Origin: Polytrichum commune
Lineage: Eukaryota; Streptophyta; Polytrichopsida; Polytrichales; Polytrichaceae
Length of the DNA stretch: 64,000 bases
NCBI GenBank assembly: GCA_950295325.1
Contig: OX485804.1
Span: forward strand, 46,996,001 to 47,060,000
Direction: 5' to 3'
Of the stretch, positions 24,506 through 37,421 are shown in pieces. Each line of letters begins with the position of its first letter. The stretch's first letter is position 1. The notes under the pieces were generated by a model, which saw only the letters and a list, made by a program, of their open reading frames with translations, searched no databases and had not been told where the DNA came from. The position numbers and the translations under genes are program-made.

Positions 24506-27500
24506 TTACTGTGCACCAAGGGCAAGAATTTCTTTGTCTTGCCTCTCACTAGTAAACCAGATCCTGAAGTTGTGAAAATTATCTTCTTTGATGGAGTCTC
24601 GAATAGCCTGGAAAAATGCAAGATAATGGTACGTGTTGTGTCTGCAGGAAACAGGATACAAGTCAAAAACAATAAATCTTTGCACAGACATTGTGGACAA
24701 GTCATGCAGAGTCACTATCACATAAATTTTCACATCCTGCAAACATGGAACAGTTCCAGTGGAATGCAAGGGGGATGAACATATCATCAAAACTACTCTG
24801 CTAGAATCAAGTGACGATTAACATGCTTCTCTTTGGTTTACAAGCCAACAAAAGAAACACTTACATGTCCAAAAGGGTTTGTGCCAACATTTCGTGGGTG
24901 TTGAGCAAATGGTTGATGTAAGCTCTTGTATGCTTCTGGCAAGTGTAGCACTGGCAACCTTTCACTAATGGCGTATTATCTAACCTGTTGCAGATTTCAC
25001 CACAAGTATCCAAGATGAGTTGACCACTACGTACTTGTTGTAAACAATTGCAGAGTTAGTATGTTACAAATTTGAATGTGATGCAATTGGAACAAGACAA
25101 GTATTCGCACTTGTATGAAACAGCACGAAGATTTATCTTTGCTGAATCTGTGCCAGCTTTGGCCTTCTCCTCCATGTAAGACTGTCTATGTGACAGGCCT
25201 TTTGAGGTTGTCTTCATGCAAAATGGGAAAGTCATGGCATAGCCTCCCATGGTTAACATATACGGATATCTAGAAGAAAGGTCAAGATATATGAACCACA
25301 TCATTGAAACACATGAAAAACTCAAATGTATCATTTACTCCATCCTTATATGTCACTTTAATCAAGTTTGATCTATATGAGTACTCAACAAAAAGTATGT
25401 TTTTGTAGGATACGTGCTCTCAAAGATATCAACTCCAGCTGCTACCCCCTGGAGCACATCCTCTGCTTATCTTCAAGAGCAACTCGATCAGAAGTGTCAT
25501 TTTCAGCATAAAGACCTAATTGATGAAAGCATTCTTCACCAAAATTTTGTTTTGATTTCAAGTAAACAAAAATATGAGATGTTTAATGGAACTAACCTGG
25601 CAATCCAAGCCCACTCACATGACGGAGCTTGTCCTTAGGTAGAATATTCTGTGGAAGCAGTGGAAATATCAGACCCTTCGTTGTTGAAAAGTACTCATAG
25701 GAGGTACAGCATGGTGTTAAAAACATATCAGAAGCAATATGAAACCGACTGCAAAGCTCGAGTTATATACCATAACAGCTTCCAGAAGTTCAGCACGGTC
25801 AGTTGCAGTTTCACCCATTCCAAATCCACCCAATGTAAAACCTGAAACCAGATATGTAACACACGCATTACATTGTATTAGTGCTATCAAAACTTAGGTG
25901 ATTTCATTTCAGATTTTCCATATTTTACCTGAAAAGACTACCTGAGAAGCTCTGAAAAGACCAACATGAATGGTTGACATTATTACCTAGCAGTGCATTC
26001 TTATATATAATACTGCTGGAAAATCTACTGATATGCCCACTATATTGGATTGCTGTTTACTCCATGTAGTGGAACGACCACTTTAACTGCTTATTTGGTT
26101 CCAGAATTCTCATACCCTGGGCGAAGATTGCTCTACATACCTGCCACATTTCGTATTGCCGTTTGTTGAGCAGATCGAATTCGTTGCTCAAGGCTGGTCC
26201 CTCCCAATACTACACCGAGGCATTTATTTCCATGCTCTGCCTAGAGCATAGCTTGTCAGTCTAGTTCCAGAATATACCAACTCCCTCAGTTGTAAAAAAA
26301 GATCGAACTTCTTGGTGGGTACTTAATTTTCGACCTAGTCATTGACACCTGGCAAATCTGAAAGAAAGGAGATGAACCAGGGGTGAAAGGCCCTTTGCCT
26401 AGTTCTATAACTTTGATACTCTGGTAACTTATCTCTGGTTAATACATCATGTGGAAAACAAAAAATAAAAGAAGCAAATCTGAAACTAGTTCAAATTCTA
26501 CTTCAGGAAGAGCTTGGAAGGTAGTCTGAATGCTAATGTGGCATACAGGTTGCAATGAGAGGCAATGGTCTAGCCACTGCAAGGTGCGATCAACAGACAT
26601 CCGATTGCGTTTCTCTGTCACCCAACTGGGAACTTCATCCGGCAGACTGGCCCATAAATCAGGTTTGCATGCATTGACAACCTCCATGTATTTTGCAGGC
26701 CCCACCTGCCTTCCCATGAATACATTAGCAAGACAGAAAGAGAAACAGTGAAGTTGCCAAAAAGTGAAGATGCCAAAGAAGTCTACAATACAGCAGCTCC
26801 TTGACCTCCTATTTGCATATAGAGCAGTAGATTGCACTTTAGGGATCAAGCAAACGACATCCTCATAACTTGAAAATTTTACACAGACAACCTTTCAACA
26901 ATCAGTGGCCCTGCCTCAAATTTCTTTTTAGACATGGCACAACCATATAGTTGGGGAACAGAAGCAAGAGGACATACTAGGCGGCGACCAGAAGAAGTCT
27001 CAAATGAGGCACCCTTTTTGGAAGCAGCCTCTCCATCTGTCTCGTCCATTAACCCATCTCTTGCCACCGCAACCATTCCATAGCCTGTTAAGCTTACAAG
27101 CTTGTGCAGCCCTCCTACATCTGCAACAACATTTGCTGTTGGACTGTCCAAGCTGTAGACAGTGAAATATCTTGTCATCAGACCCGCACATAGGGCACAT
27201 GCATGTCAGAAAGAGATAGCAGCATCACTATTTCAAGCGGAAGGTTGAAGCACCGATATGAATTGTCAGGAAATAGCACACTCCCTCCCATCTCAAACAG
27301 GCAAAATTAATCATCCACTTGTGCTGACGAACCAATAGTGGAAGACAACAAGTAACCATCCTTCTGTATTTCAATTTACAATCACAACCAATGACTTCAG
27401 CAACCTCCACATCACAACCACCAATTGACTGATTTCTGCGAACCAACGCCAACACAGATTGAATAACCTTGCGTGTCTGGATTTGCTGAATCACAATGTT

Positions 27501-28450
27501 GCACCATGTTACATAGGCCTATTTGCGTGACCAAAAAAACACAGTAGAATGGACAACGGTGACGTTTGTCATAACGGTTGCATTCGCTCTGTGTTAAACC
27601 CTAAACCCTTGTGCTGAACCCTACACCTTAAACCCTAAATCCTACACCCTTTCTCCGTGATAAATCCAAACTCTGCTGAATTTTTGGTGCCCTGATAATT
27701 CTTCAGCCGCAATTTGGAATTCCCAGACGAAGAGGGGACACGAGATGACTCCGATGTTGCCGCCATTGCGAATTATGGCGTTAATTCATCTTCAAGTTAG
27801 TCTTATTGATTCCCAGACATTAACGAGAATTAGAGGAACCTTGAGGACTACTGCCTCCTTTCAAAGGCGAACACCTTGAATGGGTGCAAACAAGTCGACC
27901 TGCACCTCATCTCCCCTGAGGGCGAGCCCCTACGTTCCCAGATGGCAGGTTGAAAATATCCGGTTCAACTGGATACTCCCACAATAATTGGGTGAACCAT
28001 AGTTGCAGGGTGCACCAGGAATAAATCAATTGCTAGGTAGTTCCCAAACAAATAATCATGCAAAAAAAAAACTAAAAAAACTTGGGATTGCTCCGAAACG
28101 GCAATTAATCCCGCATTGAAGAACTGCTGAAGGAGATTCCTGATTCGATTGTAACTCATAATCTGCTCAACCGCAAGTTGGGTTGTGATGTAAGGTTTGA
28201 AAATTGGCATGAGAGACAATTGGTTGGGCAGGGAGGAAGGGAGATGAAATGCTTACAAGTGGAGGGGGCTGACTTGACAAGTGCGAGCGTCGGGGTGGAG
28301 CGAATCGAAGAGGTCGGGCGGGATGAAAGCGGGCAAGCCCTTGCGCGTTAGAATGAGCAAGCTTGGGGTCTCCAGTTGCTGGAGACCCGCTGCCAATTGC
28401 AAGGAGCCCAAACGAGCCTGCGCGCTCCATGCCCGCACAGCAAACTCCAT
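24506..28450 (-). CDS. QTRT2: Queuine tRNA-ribosyltransferase accessory subunit 2
   Basis: Non-catalytic partner of the eukaryotic tRNA-guanine transglycosylase that inserts queuine at the wobble position of GUN-anticodon tRNAs. Ten exons (minus order) keep frame throughout: 28257-28450, 26978-27152, 26547-26705, 26141-26240, 25771-25841, 25597-25648, 25414-25462, 25111-25269, 24865-24984, 24506-24641. They give 404 residues; the human protein is about 415. Family signatures: [12 protein letters not shown] near the N-terminus, [54 protein letters not shown] zinc site is formed by C330, C332, C335 (CQCYTC) and probably H361. The start is the first ATG of exon 1. No lesion was found. The catalytic partner QTRT1 is not in this window. 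Confidence 0.92.
27153..28256 (-). other. Intron 1 of the QTRT2 gene, with telomere-like motifs and a 5S-headed element
   Basis: Holds the 5S-derived element at 27749-28060 and a cluster of degenerate CCCTAAA-type motifs at about 27594-27652 (TTAAACCCTAAACCCTT, CTTAAACCCTAAATCC). Similar TTTAGGG-like strings recur upstream of the gene at about 28541-28570. Confidence 0.55.
27749..28060 (-). mobile_element. 5S-rRNA-derived retroelement, copy 2 (truncated head)
   Basis: The reverse complement aligns with 38894-39285. Shared strings, read on the plus strand here, include AGGGTGCACCA with ATTGCTAGG (end of the 5S head), ACTACTGCCTCCTTTCAAAG, CCTGCACCT, ATCCGGTTCA and GATGACTCC. The internal 5S promoter is lost, because the head stops after about 45 bases. 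It has the same orientation as the host QTRT2 intron. Confidence 0.7.
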
Positions 28451-28609
28451 CGCTCGCTCGCTCGCTCGATCACTGCACCCGCTCCGCCATCCACACCCTA
28501 AACCTCTCTTCTGGAGAGTTTCATGAAGGCCGCCTGCTTGAGTCCAGGGTTCAGGGTTTAAGGTTTCAAGGGTATGAATAACAAAGTTTCATATCATCTA
28601 AGGTAAGTC

Positions 28610-28800
28610 TCAATATGGCCAACATAATTGGGAGGACTTATTATTATGGCCTCTTAATGAGCTCATACTCTTCAATTTGTTAACGAATAAGATATTCAAA
28701 TGATTTCCGAACATTGTGAGGGAATTGGCTACAATCTCGATTTGGATTTACTAACCATCTCATACTAATCGTGTGATTCATTTTCTAGGAGAATTGGGCT
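28610..28800 (+). repeat. Dispersed ~210-bp repeat family, copy e
   Basis: Matches copy a (10645-10870) and its downstream extension: ACATAATTGGGAGGACTTAT, AATAAGATATTCA.ATGA, GGGAATTGGCTACAA, TTTACTAA.CA. It lies upstream of the QTRT2 gene. Confidence 0.5.
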
Positions 28801-28823
28801 AGTCGGAATAAAGGTATCATTTA

Positions 28824-29310
28824 GGGCCTGTTCACATGGGTTTCAAGTCCCAAGTCCCACTCATGTAAGCAAGTCCAAAATAGAGGCAAAGCCCAACTTG
28901 CGAGCCTCAAGTAACCACTAAAATATGGTTAATTATCATTAAAATTAGATCTTCATTATTTTATGCAAAAATATTTGCGGGACGGGTTGAGAGTGTGTCT
29001 AGCTTTTTGCTTGACCCAATTCACAATACAAGTCCCAAGCCTCACCTCCAAAAGGCAAAAAGTGTTGCCATGTAGGCATGCATGTCAAGGTTGGGACTTA
29101 GGACTTGGGACCCCATGTGAAGTGGTAAGTCCCAACTTCCATGCTCTCAACGGTTGAGATTGCATGGATTGACCTCATGTGACTTGGGACTTAGGACTTG
29201 GGACCCCATGTGAAGTGGTAAGTCCCAACTTCCATGCTCTCAACGGTTGAGATTGCATGGATTGACCTCATGTGACTTGGGACTTAGGACTTGGAACCCC
29301 CTATGAACCG
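28824..29310. mobile_element. PIF/Harbinger-like MITE with an internal tandem duplication
   Basis: The left end GGGCCTGTTCACATGGG follows TTA. The right end, reverse-complemented, is a decayed CGGTTCATAGGGGGTTCCAA next to TAA. It is closely related to the MITE at 50053-50459 (AAAATATGGTTAATTATCAT, TTTTATGCAAAAATATTTGC, AGTCCCAAGCCTCACCTCC). A block of about 93 bases (GGGACCCCATGTGAAGTGGT onward) is repeated in tandem at about 29104 and 29197. It has no coding capacity. Confidence 0.75.
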
Positions 29311-29321
29311 TAATTTTATGG

Positions 29322-29540
29322 AGCTCATATGCACATCTTAATCATTATCTAGGTGAAGATTCTCATCCTCATTTAGTGGCCATATAGGTCCCACCCCCCC
29401 CCCCAAAAAAAAAAACTAAAATAAAAAATCATGTTTATTGTTGAGCTTAGAATAGTTGGCATATTTTGAGCATGTAATCCTTGAATCTCTTTGGTGCCCA
29501 TTCTTAGATCCACATTTAACCACATACCACTCAATTATAG
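29322..29540 (-). repeat. Dispersed ~210-bp repeat family, copy b
   Basis: Reverse orientation. GGAGCTCATATG, GAAGATTCTCATCCTCATTTAG, GAATAGTTGGCATATTTTGAGC and AACCACATACCACTCAA match the other copies. A C-run followed by an A-run interrupts it near 29390-29425. Confidence 0.6.
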
Positions 29541-30561
29541 GTGTCGAAAATATTGTTGTGTTCGATTTAGGAACATCTACGTTATATATTTTGGCAACCT
29601 GTGGTGAGGGTAGGTGGGCACCAACACAACCACTGTTCTAAACTTCCAAAACGCCCAGCCTTTAATGGCAACATGATAAGTAGATTGTTTGGGGATGGTA
29701 CGCAACATTAATTCCATATGTACATGTGCAACAAATCGGGATGACATGGATCCAAACTAGTCATAATGCATTTTGGCAACCAACATCAAGGGCACGTGAG
29801 CACCAACAAAGTCATCGTTCAAAAGTTTCAATACATTTGGTCATTGGCAACAACGTGTTGAGCAAATGGTTTGGGGAAATCATCTACAACAAAATCTCAT
29901 ACTACTTGTTTGCAAAATCTCGTAAGAGCTTTGTTGACATTTAAAGGTTAAGCTAAGATAAGTGGGCCTAAAATGGAGACTTTAAGCTCCGCACTGACTT
30001 CTCCTAGGATGTTAACATAATTAATAAAAGATGATCAACAAATCCAAATCAAGGCCATAGCCAATTCCTCAAATTTTAAGAGCTCATTTGAATTGCTTCA
30101 TTCATTATTGGAGTTAATACTCTTGAATAGTCATGTACGTCCCCCAATTCTATTCCATGTCTAACAAGTACAAAAAAATACCATTGAAATGTGGACAATT
30201 TGATCAATAATAATTATGCAAATGGATTGTGATGCAGTAAGTTCGAGCACGAATTCAATAAAACTCCATTCATGTGAGGTACTCACCTAGAATGGGTGCA
30301 AACTCAAAGACTCATTCAGTCTGCATGTGTATATTTACTTACAAAAATGTACAGTATTTAAGTGCTCACTGATCATTTACCTTTGGAAACTGGCAAGGTG
30401 ATAAAATTTCCAATAAGGGTGCATGTGTGAAGCGATTCTCTCGCACATGCCCAACCCTGAGTAGAACCACAACATTAGGACCAACATGCCTAGTTAAGTA
30501 ATCCCAAAAGAAGCCAACAAGATCACATTATACCCATTGCAAATCTGTTGGCATTCGAAAA
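29541..30561. other. Intergenic DNA between repeats
   Basis: No gene recognised. A further degenerate, minus-oriented fragment of the same dispersed family is visible at about 30030-30160 (AATCCAAATCAAGGCCATAGCC, GTACGTCCCCCAATTC). Confidence 0.4.
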
Positions 30562-30564
30562 TAA

Positions 30565-33369
30565 GGGCCGGTTTACACTACGGTGGAGAAGGCCTCCGGT
30601 CGGTCAAGAATGCTTGGCCAAGACATGGTTATATGAGGCAAATGGTGGATGTGCCGGAGAAGAATTAAAGGCAATAAAATATTTCTTAAGGAGTCTTGAC
30701 CGGTTGAAGTCTAAACACCTAGAGGAGAAGTTTAGCGGAGAAGTCCACCGGAGAAGTCCACCGGAGAAGTCCACCGGTGAAGAGAAGTTCACCTAATGGT
30801 GAAGATTTTTTGTGATAAATAACCATAATTCTCTACATTCACATTGTATCAAAAGATTTCAACAAGAATTGTGTTCATAAGAATTGTGTAATATAATGTT
30901 CAATTTTATTCAAAAGATAATGAAAATTGCCAAATTGCCAATTGTCAAGTTTGGCCCATGTAGGGAATAAATGTCTCCTTGGGTGTTTAAGAATGAAGAG
31001 GCGAAAACCCATACACATTGGACAAAGCACTACTCTTTGGTATTATTTAAGACATGCTCTCCTCTTAATCATCCTCATCAATTTCTCTCTTCTTATCTTT
31101 GATCTTCAATCATGGATAATCGAAGAAGAGAGATTTTGTGCTCTCTTATGATCTTTATGGTTTTGAAGTATTTTATCGTTTCAACTATGGCGATACAAAA
31201 AACCATCATGTATCACCATAATGCTTCAATTATGATGATGGCATATTTTTTGTTTGGGAGCAAGGAGAGGGCTCAAAATAATTCTCACTACCAATGAGGT
31301 CATCCTCATCTTGGCTACTACCAAACTGAAATTGTGAGTAGCCAGCCATTGCGAAAAAAAATTGCACAAAAAAAAATCACTAAGGAGCTACTACAACAAA
31401 GAGAGCTGACTAATCTTGTCTAGATTACATTCTTGTTACATTAGGTCATGTTACACCTAATGTCAAGTCATGTTATGTAAGAAAATTGACAACATACATC
31501 CCTGATAGACCAGGGTCTTGATAATTTCCAGGTATAATATTCCATATTTCCGAGTACTGATTCATATATTCTTCAGTATGCATAGATGTGACTGTATACG
31601 ACTTGTTAAGGAATGAATCCTTTATTACTCAACTAGCCCAGTGAGTATTCCTGTACCCATATCCCTCATAAGGTCAGTGCCTTATCAACAGAATGTACAT
31701 ATCCAACACTCATACCACCCAAATGCATATAGTCTTCTAATTCCTCAACAGGTATTAGAATATGCTGGGTCTGATGTAAGGTCATTTCACCCCCGATCAT
31801 TAGTCACGCAGTGTACATGACAGGATCCTCCGGGATCATAGAGTACTGTAGTATGATATAATCCCTTTTCGAGTATTATACTAAATACCCTCTTCCAGTT
31901 ATAACTCATTTAACCAGGATATAACAGCCTTAGTCAATAAGTTATTATGTGGTCTCAATAATCAAGCAGAGCAACTCCATATATCATAAAGTATAGAGTC
32001 ATCAAAGAGATCTTGCAGACGTCCCATATAACCAGCCTCCCAGTATGTCTTCTTTCTTATCAGAAGAATAAGAGTACTGAGTTGACTCATAACTAAACTT
32101 AAGTGATTCATAAGAGATTTTTCCATAAAATTTAACAGGAATATACGAGATAGACCTGTATATGTGTTCATAAGAACACTTCATAGTAACATCCATTCTT
32201 ACAGTCACCTCTTCATTATTATGCAGTAATAGATCATTTCCCAAAATAATCATTAGAAGTATATGTAGTTTGAATATACTTATACAATATGTCCTCAGAG
32301 GGACATTCTCCTACTCTCCTCTCATCTGGTCAGTATTCAGCATAGACGTTTTACATAGTACTCATGAGACTTTACTCCAATCCGAAGAATAGTGTTCTTA
32401 TTTCATCAATTTACTGTTACCACATATGGACAGTATATCAGATAGTTCAGTAAACACAGGCACAGCAGGGAAGTCACGTCAAAACTTCACCGCTGTTTAT
32501 GAATATTTGCCATTCTTTCATAGTTCCTGCCTGCTCTATGTCGGTTAGCCTTTGCAGGAATCAATCAGCTTATAGAGTATGTAAACAGTAGTTTATCAAG
32601 TAAGATAATACTCATGATCAAATTTTCTGGGTTTCAAAGAGAAGTGTCAAGAAAGATTGAATGAGTGGACAATTTCTTCGCAAGGTGCTCAACACTTGTA
32701 GAAGAGGTCCTCTCACCTGTGCCCATGCTCCCCACAATTACCAAGAAGTATGTTAGTAGAGCATACAACAGGTGTCAACAGACCTCTTACTTGTCATCGA
32801 TGTCAACAAGGCTATATCACCTCCTTGGAAATATATGAAGTAAATATCATACTCTTAACACACAATCTTGAATCAAGAATTGGTCGTATTTGTTAAGCTC
32901 AAGACTGACTATCCCTTGTAATTATACTCCATTTCAGGTGTAGTCATTGCATTCTCATCAGTTTCCTGGATTCACACCTTGAAATCCTCCTGAGACGACC
33001 TACTCTTGTTCATCCTGTTAATTTTTCGGGATCTTTGATCGGTGTAGAAAAATGGCAATTCAGAGCTGTACTACACTCAGTATGAATATGTGCTGTGTTC
33101 TTCCCTCGTTAAGTACAATGGACCTGGGAAAAATCTATCGCAGACACAAGCAGACTCCTCAACTGCTCATAAGAGTCACTACGTCCATCTGCACCATCAC
33201 TTCAGGAGCTAGTCTATGGAGAAATCTAGCACTGTCTACTGTTAGGAGCCACTTCACACCTGATGCGAGACTTGTCAGAGATGTTTATCTCAGTCTGTAC
33301 TCGTACTTTTATACTATTATTTCCTTTTTCGACGGGCAGCCCGCAGGAAATTTGGGTGGAGCTCCTTGA

Positions 33370-33429
<60 letters not shown>

Positions 33430-33758
33430 CTTGCCAACACCTTAGGTTTTGAAAAAAACGAGATCTGAAATCTACGGTCCATATCTGTTTTTGAAAATTA
33501 ATTTTTTATTGAGTTGGGCTTCTCCGGCCTCTTGAGGCCGGACAAGAAACTCCTCCTCCGGAGAAGCCCAACTCCAAAAAGTGCCGCCATGTAGGCGGCC
33601 ATGTCATTTGTCATCCATGAGAAAAGTTCACCACCATTGTTTTCTTCACGTAGTGTAAACACCCACCGGTCAAGAGTTGCATTTTCGACCAATCACAATT
33701 GAGAAACGCCCTTTTTTTCATGACCGGTGGACTTCTCCACCGTAGTGTAAACTGGCCC
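30565..33758. mobile_element. 3.2-kb PIF/Harbinger-like element with near-perfect inverted termini and TAA duplication
   Basis: The left terminus GGGCCGGTTTACACTACGGT and the right terminus, reverse-complemented, GGGCCAGTTTACACTACGGT differ at one base here. They stay matched through GGAGAAG and a CCGGTC block, about 36 bases in all. TAA flanks both ends (30562-30564, 33759-33761). Near the left end a GGAGAAGTCCACC unit is repeated in tandem (about 30737-30780). Near the right end CTCCAAAAAGTG.CGCCATGTAGGC is shared with the MITEs at 28.8 and 50.1 kb. No transposase domain was recognised in the interior, which also carries an AG tract at 33373-33427 and unidentified DNA at 31440-33370. The element is therefore called non-autonomous. 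It ends about 24 bases beyond the stop codon of the FAD/Rieske pseudogene. Confidence 0.85.
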
Positions 33759-34099
33759 TAAGCTTGTACGCATTTTCCATTGATTTATGTCTCGATCGGT
33801 GAAAGGTTCGCCTTGGCTGGGCCATTGATGCAGCGGCCATGGTGGTCGAAAATGGAGCCATGGCAAGGGCAATCAAAAGTTGAATCAATGGGGTTCCACT
33901 TCACAATACACTTCATGTGTGGACACACCGCTGCAACCACAAGCACATGGAATGCCACCTTTAACCTTAACAATTACTAGTTCATTGAGTTGCTTGATTA
34001 GTTTCAACTATTGAAACCATGAAGACTACTGATAACTTTAAATGTGATCCCTAAATGCCCAAGGGTTTTGAGCAATTTCAATATATACTATAAAAAGTA

Positions 34100-35003
34100 T
34101 TTTCTTCTTTATGGAAGAGAGAACTTCTTAAGACAAAGTTGTCTTTGAAACAATTGGTATATAAATCTATAAAGTTAGTTTTTAAAATGAAGATTAAAAT
34201 GTTTATTTGGGTATTAAGAAAGGGATATCATCTGAACATACCTCATAAATATATTGAATCTTTCTTAGTGGAAATTTTTGTCGTAAATTTGCTATACATG
34301 AGAATAGCATGTCATGAAAAGCAAGGACTTTGACAAGCCATCAAAAGCAAACAATCCGTCTCATTGTGGTGGGGTGGGCTCAGCTATTCCTCAAGTCTTC
34401 ACCCTAATGAGACCATCACATTTTATATTATGTTTCAATTTTTTTTAACATGCATACATAATCATCTTAGTAAAACACATAACAGAATTGAAACAAAAAT
34501 GTTAGTTTTCGTTTCTTAATGATTATTTAAATAAGTATTTAGAGAATTTCAGCTTTTTATTATATTTCATTTTTGTGCATGAACAGAGAAAAATATTTGC
34601 AAACCTCATATATGGAGAAAACCAACATTTGAGTGAAAGTCAATAGTTTCAAAAATACAGTGATTTTGTTGGGAGAACCATTCACCAATTGGGGGTTGGC
34701 CATGAAGTCAATGGGGAACCATAAATACTATGGTAAATCCAAACCCACTTTTCAAAACACTACTATAAAGAAAACCTCGCACATTCCCCCTACAAAGTAT
34801 TCTCTTCTCGGAAAGGACCTCCAACCGTACACTTAGGAGGTAGTACCCTTGAGCTCGAGACCACAATGTGGTCTCGAATAACATTAGGGTGAAGGCTTTG
34901 TGAATCTCACTTTATATCTTATCTTGAAAATACAAAAAAGTTTAGAGATAATAAGGGTTGAGGGTAGAATAAAAAAATGGAAGAGATTAAGGAGTTTGCA
35001 TAC
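34100..35003 (-). other. Last intron of the FAD/Rieske pseudogene
   Basis: The intron runs from 35003 down to 33931. It contains AT-rich sequence and a short perfect palindrome-like element around 34856-34876 (GAGACCACAATGTGGTCTC). No other feature was seen. Confidence 0.4.
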
Positions 35004-35964
35004 CAGAGTATTTGTGGGCATTTCCTTGACCATCTTTATAAACCTCCACTTTATTGACACCCTTCTCGACCACATAACCACTACAAGGACATAGGTCCTC
35101 AATGTCGATGGTGTCAGTACCCACGAGTGGAATGAAATCCTTCAAACCATGTCCATGTCAAAAGTTATAGTGGTTAAATCCTGCAACATGCTCTAACTGA
35201 ATCTGCAACCTTGCAAATGCATGGAGTAAAAATTGATCTAGCTTCAGCTAATTTTGCATCAAATAGCAATGTACAAGTCCTACATTCATCACTACTTGTG
35301 GATGCCAGCTATCATAATTGTTGTAATGCAACAATTTAAGTCTTGATCAAGCTCATTCCACTCCAAGATTATGAGTGTGATGAACTAAATAATTGCAACT
35401 TGTTTCTTTAACTACTAAACCTTTTTGTAGCCCATTTTGGGCCTCTCATACATATGGTATTTTGAAAGTGTACAACATGAATATTCTAGATTGTGATGTG
35501 ACTTTATCTTAGATGATTAAAGCTTGTTTTCATGCAAAGGTTATTCTTCTTGACACTTGGACACAAAGTAATTGATGAAGATTTCATATCATCCAATATA
35601 AAGAGAGAATACAGAGTATGAACATGCTAACTGCCTTCAGGGGTTAAAAGGAACATCTCATATTTCACATTTCTCATAGTCTTCAAGCCTCAACCCCATT
35701 ATTAGCAATGTCATGTGGTTCTACTATTGAATGTTAAGGAAGGAAGGGCCATACCTGAATAGTGTGAGATGACACCTCCCCCAAGCTACTCAATGTGGAC
35801 TTTGAGACAGGTGGTTTTCGACGGGGATCATAGGCAACTACCCATGGGTTTTCCCTCCCAAAAATCATGTCTGTGATGAGAATGCCAGCTATTGTGCTCC
35901 CTGTCATACCTTGTCCACTATCCCCTGTGGCACAAAACAACAAAGGAGCCACAATAGAGTTATC

Positions 35965-36290
35965 CATGTAAAGCAGATGAAACCATGGGTTTAGTCCCAA
36001 ACCCTGAGTTCATGAGAATGTACACAAAGTCACCCAAGTTTCCTTAATGCTTAAATTACCATACCCAAAGAGTGGTGTCAGGCTATTAAAAACCGGTTTT
36101 TTGGCTTGTCCTCCTAGGATGGGTGGGCCACGCTAGCCTTGCATAGGCCGATCTGGGAATTAGGACTACAGGTTTCATGTGCATATCCTATTAGAGATCC
36201 TAAAATTCTCTCAAAGTCTTTGAGATGGCACGAGGAGGTCCCAAAAATTTCACCAACTTTCTAAATAGGCTCCGATACACAACGAGCTAA
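35965..36290. repeat. Dispersed ~310-bp repeat, copy 1 (in pseudogene intron)
   Basis: Matches 63455-63760 in the same orientation: GATGAAACCATGG.TTTAGTC, TTCCTTAATGCTTAA.TTAC, AGTGGTGTC, GCTAGCCTTGCATA, TTCTCTCAA. It lies in the intron between exons 6 and 7 of the FAD/Rieske pseudogene. Class unknown. Confidence 0.6.
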
Positions 36291-36974
36291 CGAGCTCTGA
36301 AATAGAAAGTTTTCTCAAAGAAGGATCAAACCCACGGTTTCGTCTCTCTTTGAGGGACTTTACAGATAACTCTAATGCAAGTATTAAGACTAAATATCAT
36401 CACATGGTCCATCATTCCAAGAGCAATAGGTAATCACCAGAGTTAGATACATACCTGTGACAATGTATTGGTCACTTTTGCCTGCCTCGAGTGGATCAAG
36501 GCCAATGAGGTGCAAGTAGTCTAAAGGCTCATACACCTGCATACAGTGAGTTGGAACCAGAACATGAAGGTAAGCCAAGCTATTTAATTCTCTAGAAAAT
36601 TCAGACAAAGGAAGAAATTGTTGCGAGTTTCACACCTGGCCGGTCCATTTATAGACGACTTCTCCAGCTATCGTCCACCTTTGCTTTAGCCCACTTCTCG
36701 AGGTCCCCGTATGGATCATGGTATTCTTTTGGCTTCATCCCAGTGCTATTGTCCTCCCCTCCAACAATGAGGACATCAAACTCGTGTTTCAGCTCAGTGC
36801 GTACATAATGGTAAGGCTCATCTGTGTCCCACCATTCAGCCTTCCTGTAAGAGGTAGATGTGTGCTATTTAGATACTTTTCTCTCTGCACCCACTTCACG
36901 TAGGAGATGAAACATGCAATTGATGCAACATTATCAGCATATTCAAATCACCCCCGTAACCATTTGCCTCATGA

Positions 36975-37180
36975 TTTTCGGAGCTGATATGAATATTTTA
37001 TTCATTATCAAAATGAAGATTCTCGTGCTCATTAAGTGGTCCCCTCCAATCGTGCTGGCTATTGAGTCTAGAATGGTTAGCATATTTTGAGTACATAGAA
37101 CAATCTCTTTTGAGCGGATCTTATTGGTATCCATTCTACAATCTGTACCTAACCACATACAACTCAAATATTGGTGTTGG
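36975..37180 (-). repeat. Dispersed ~210-bp repeat family, copy c
   Basis: Reverse orientation, in the intron between exons 4 and 5 of the FAD/Rieske pseudogene. GGAGCTGATATGAATATTTTATTCATTATC, AGATTCTCGTGCTCATTAAG-type blocks and AGAATGGTTAGCATATTTTG match the other copies. Confidence 0.6.
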
Positions 37181-37421
37181 TATTATTATTGTGTTGGAAT
37201 TACGCATGTCTACCTTATGACCACATTAGAAGTATGAAATGTTCATATTGTAAAAATCAGAGGCAAGGACATTGCGGAACTTGATTGCTCTTGAACATGC
37301 CTTTCTAGCTCGAGTGTAAAACTCTTTCCACAAACAAGACCGAATTTTGTGTTGGAGTGTAGTCTCTGAAGCTCCATTAGAACAGCTTTCCTTCCCTATT
37401 CTAGAACATAGCGCTAGACAG

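Noticed and set aside
24415-24778. Plus-strand and alternative minus frames over the QTRT2 last exon
   Set aside because: Shadows of the minus-strand exon 24506-24641, whose sequence and splice phase fit QTRT2.
33052-33369. 105-residue frame inside the Harbinger-like element as its transposase
   Set aside because: No DDE or Myb-like motif, and it ends in the AG microsatellite.
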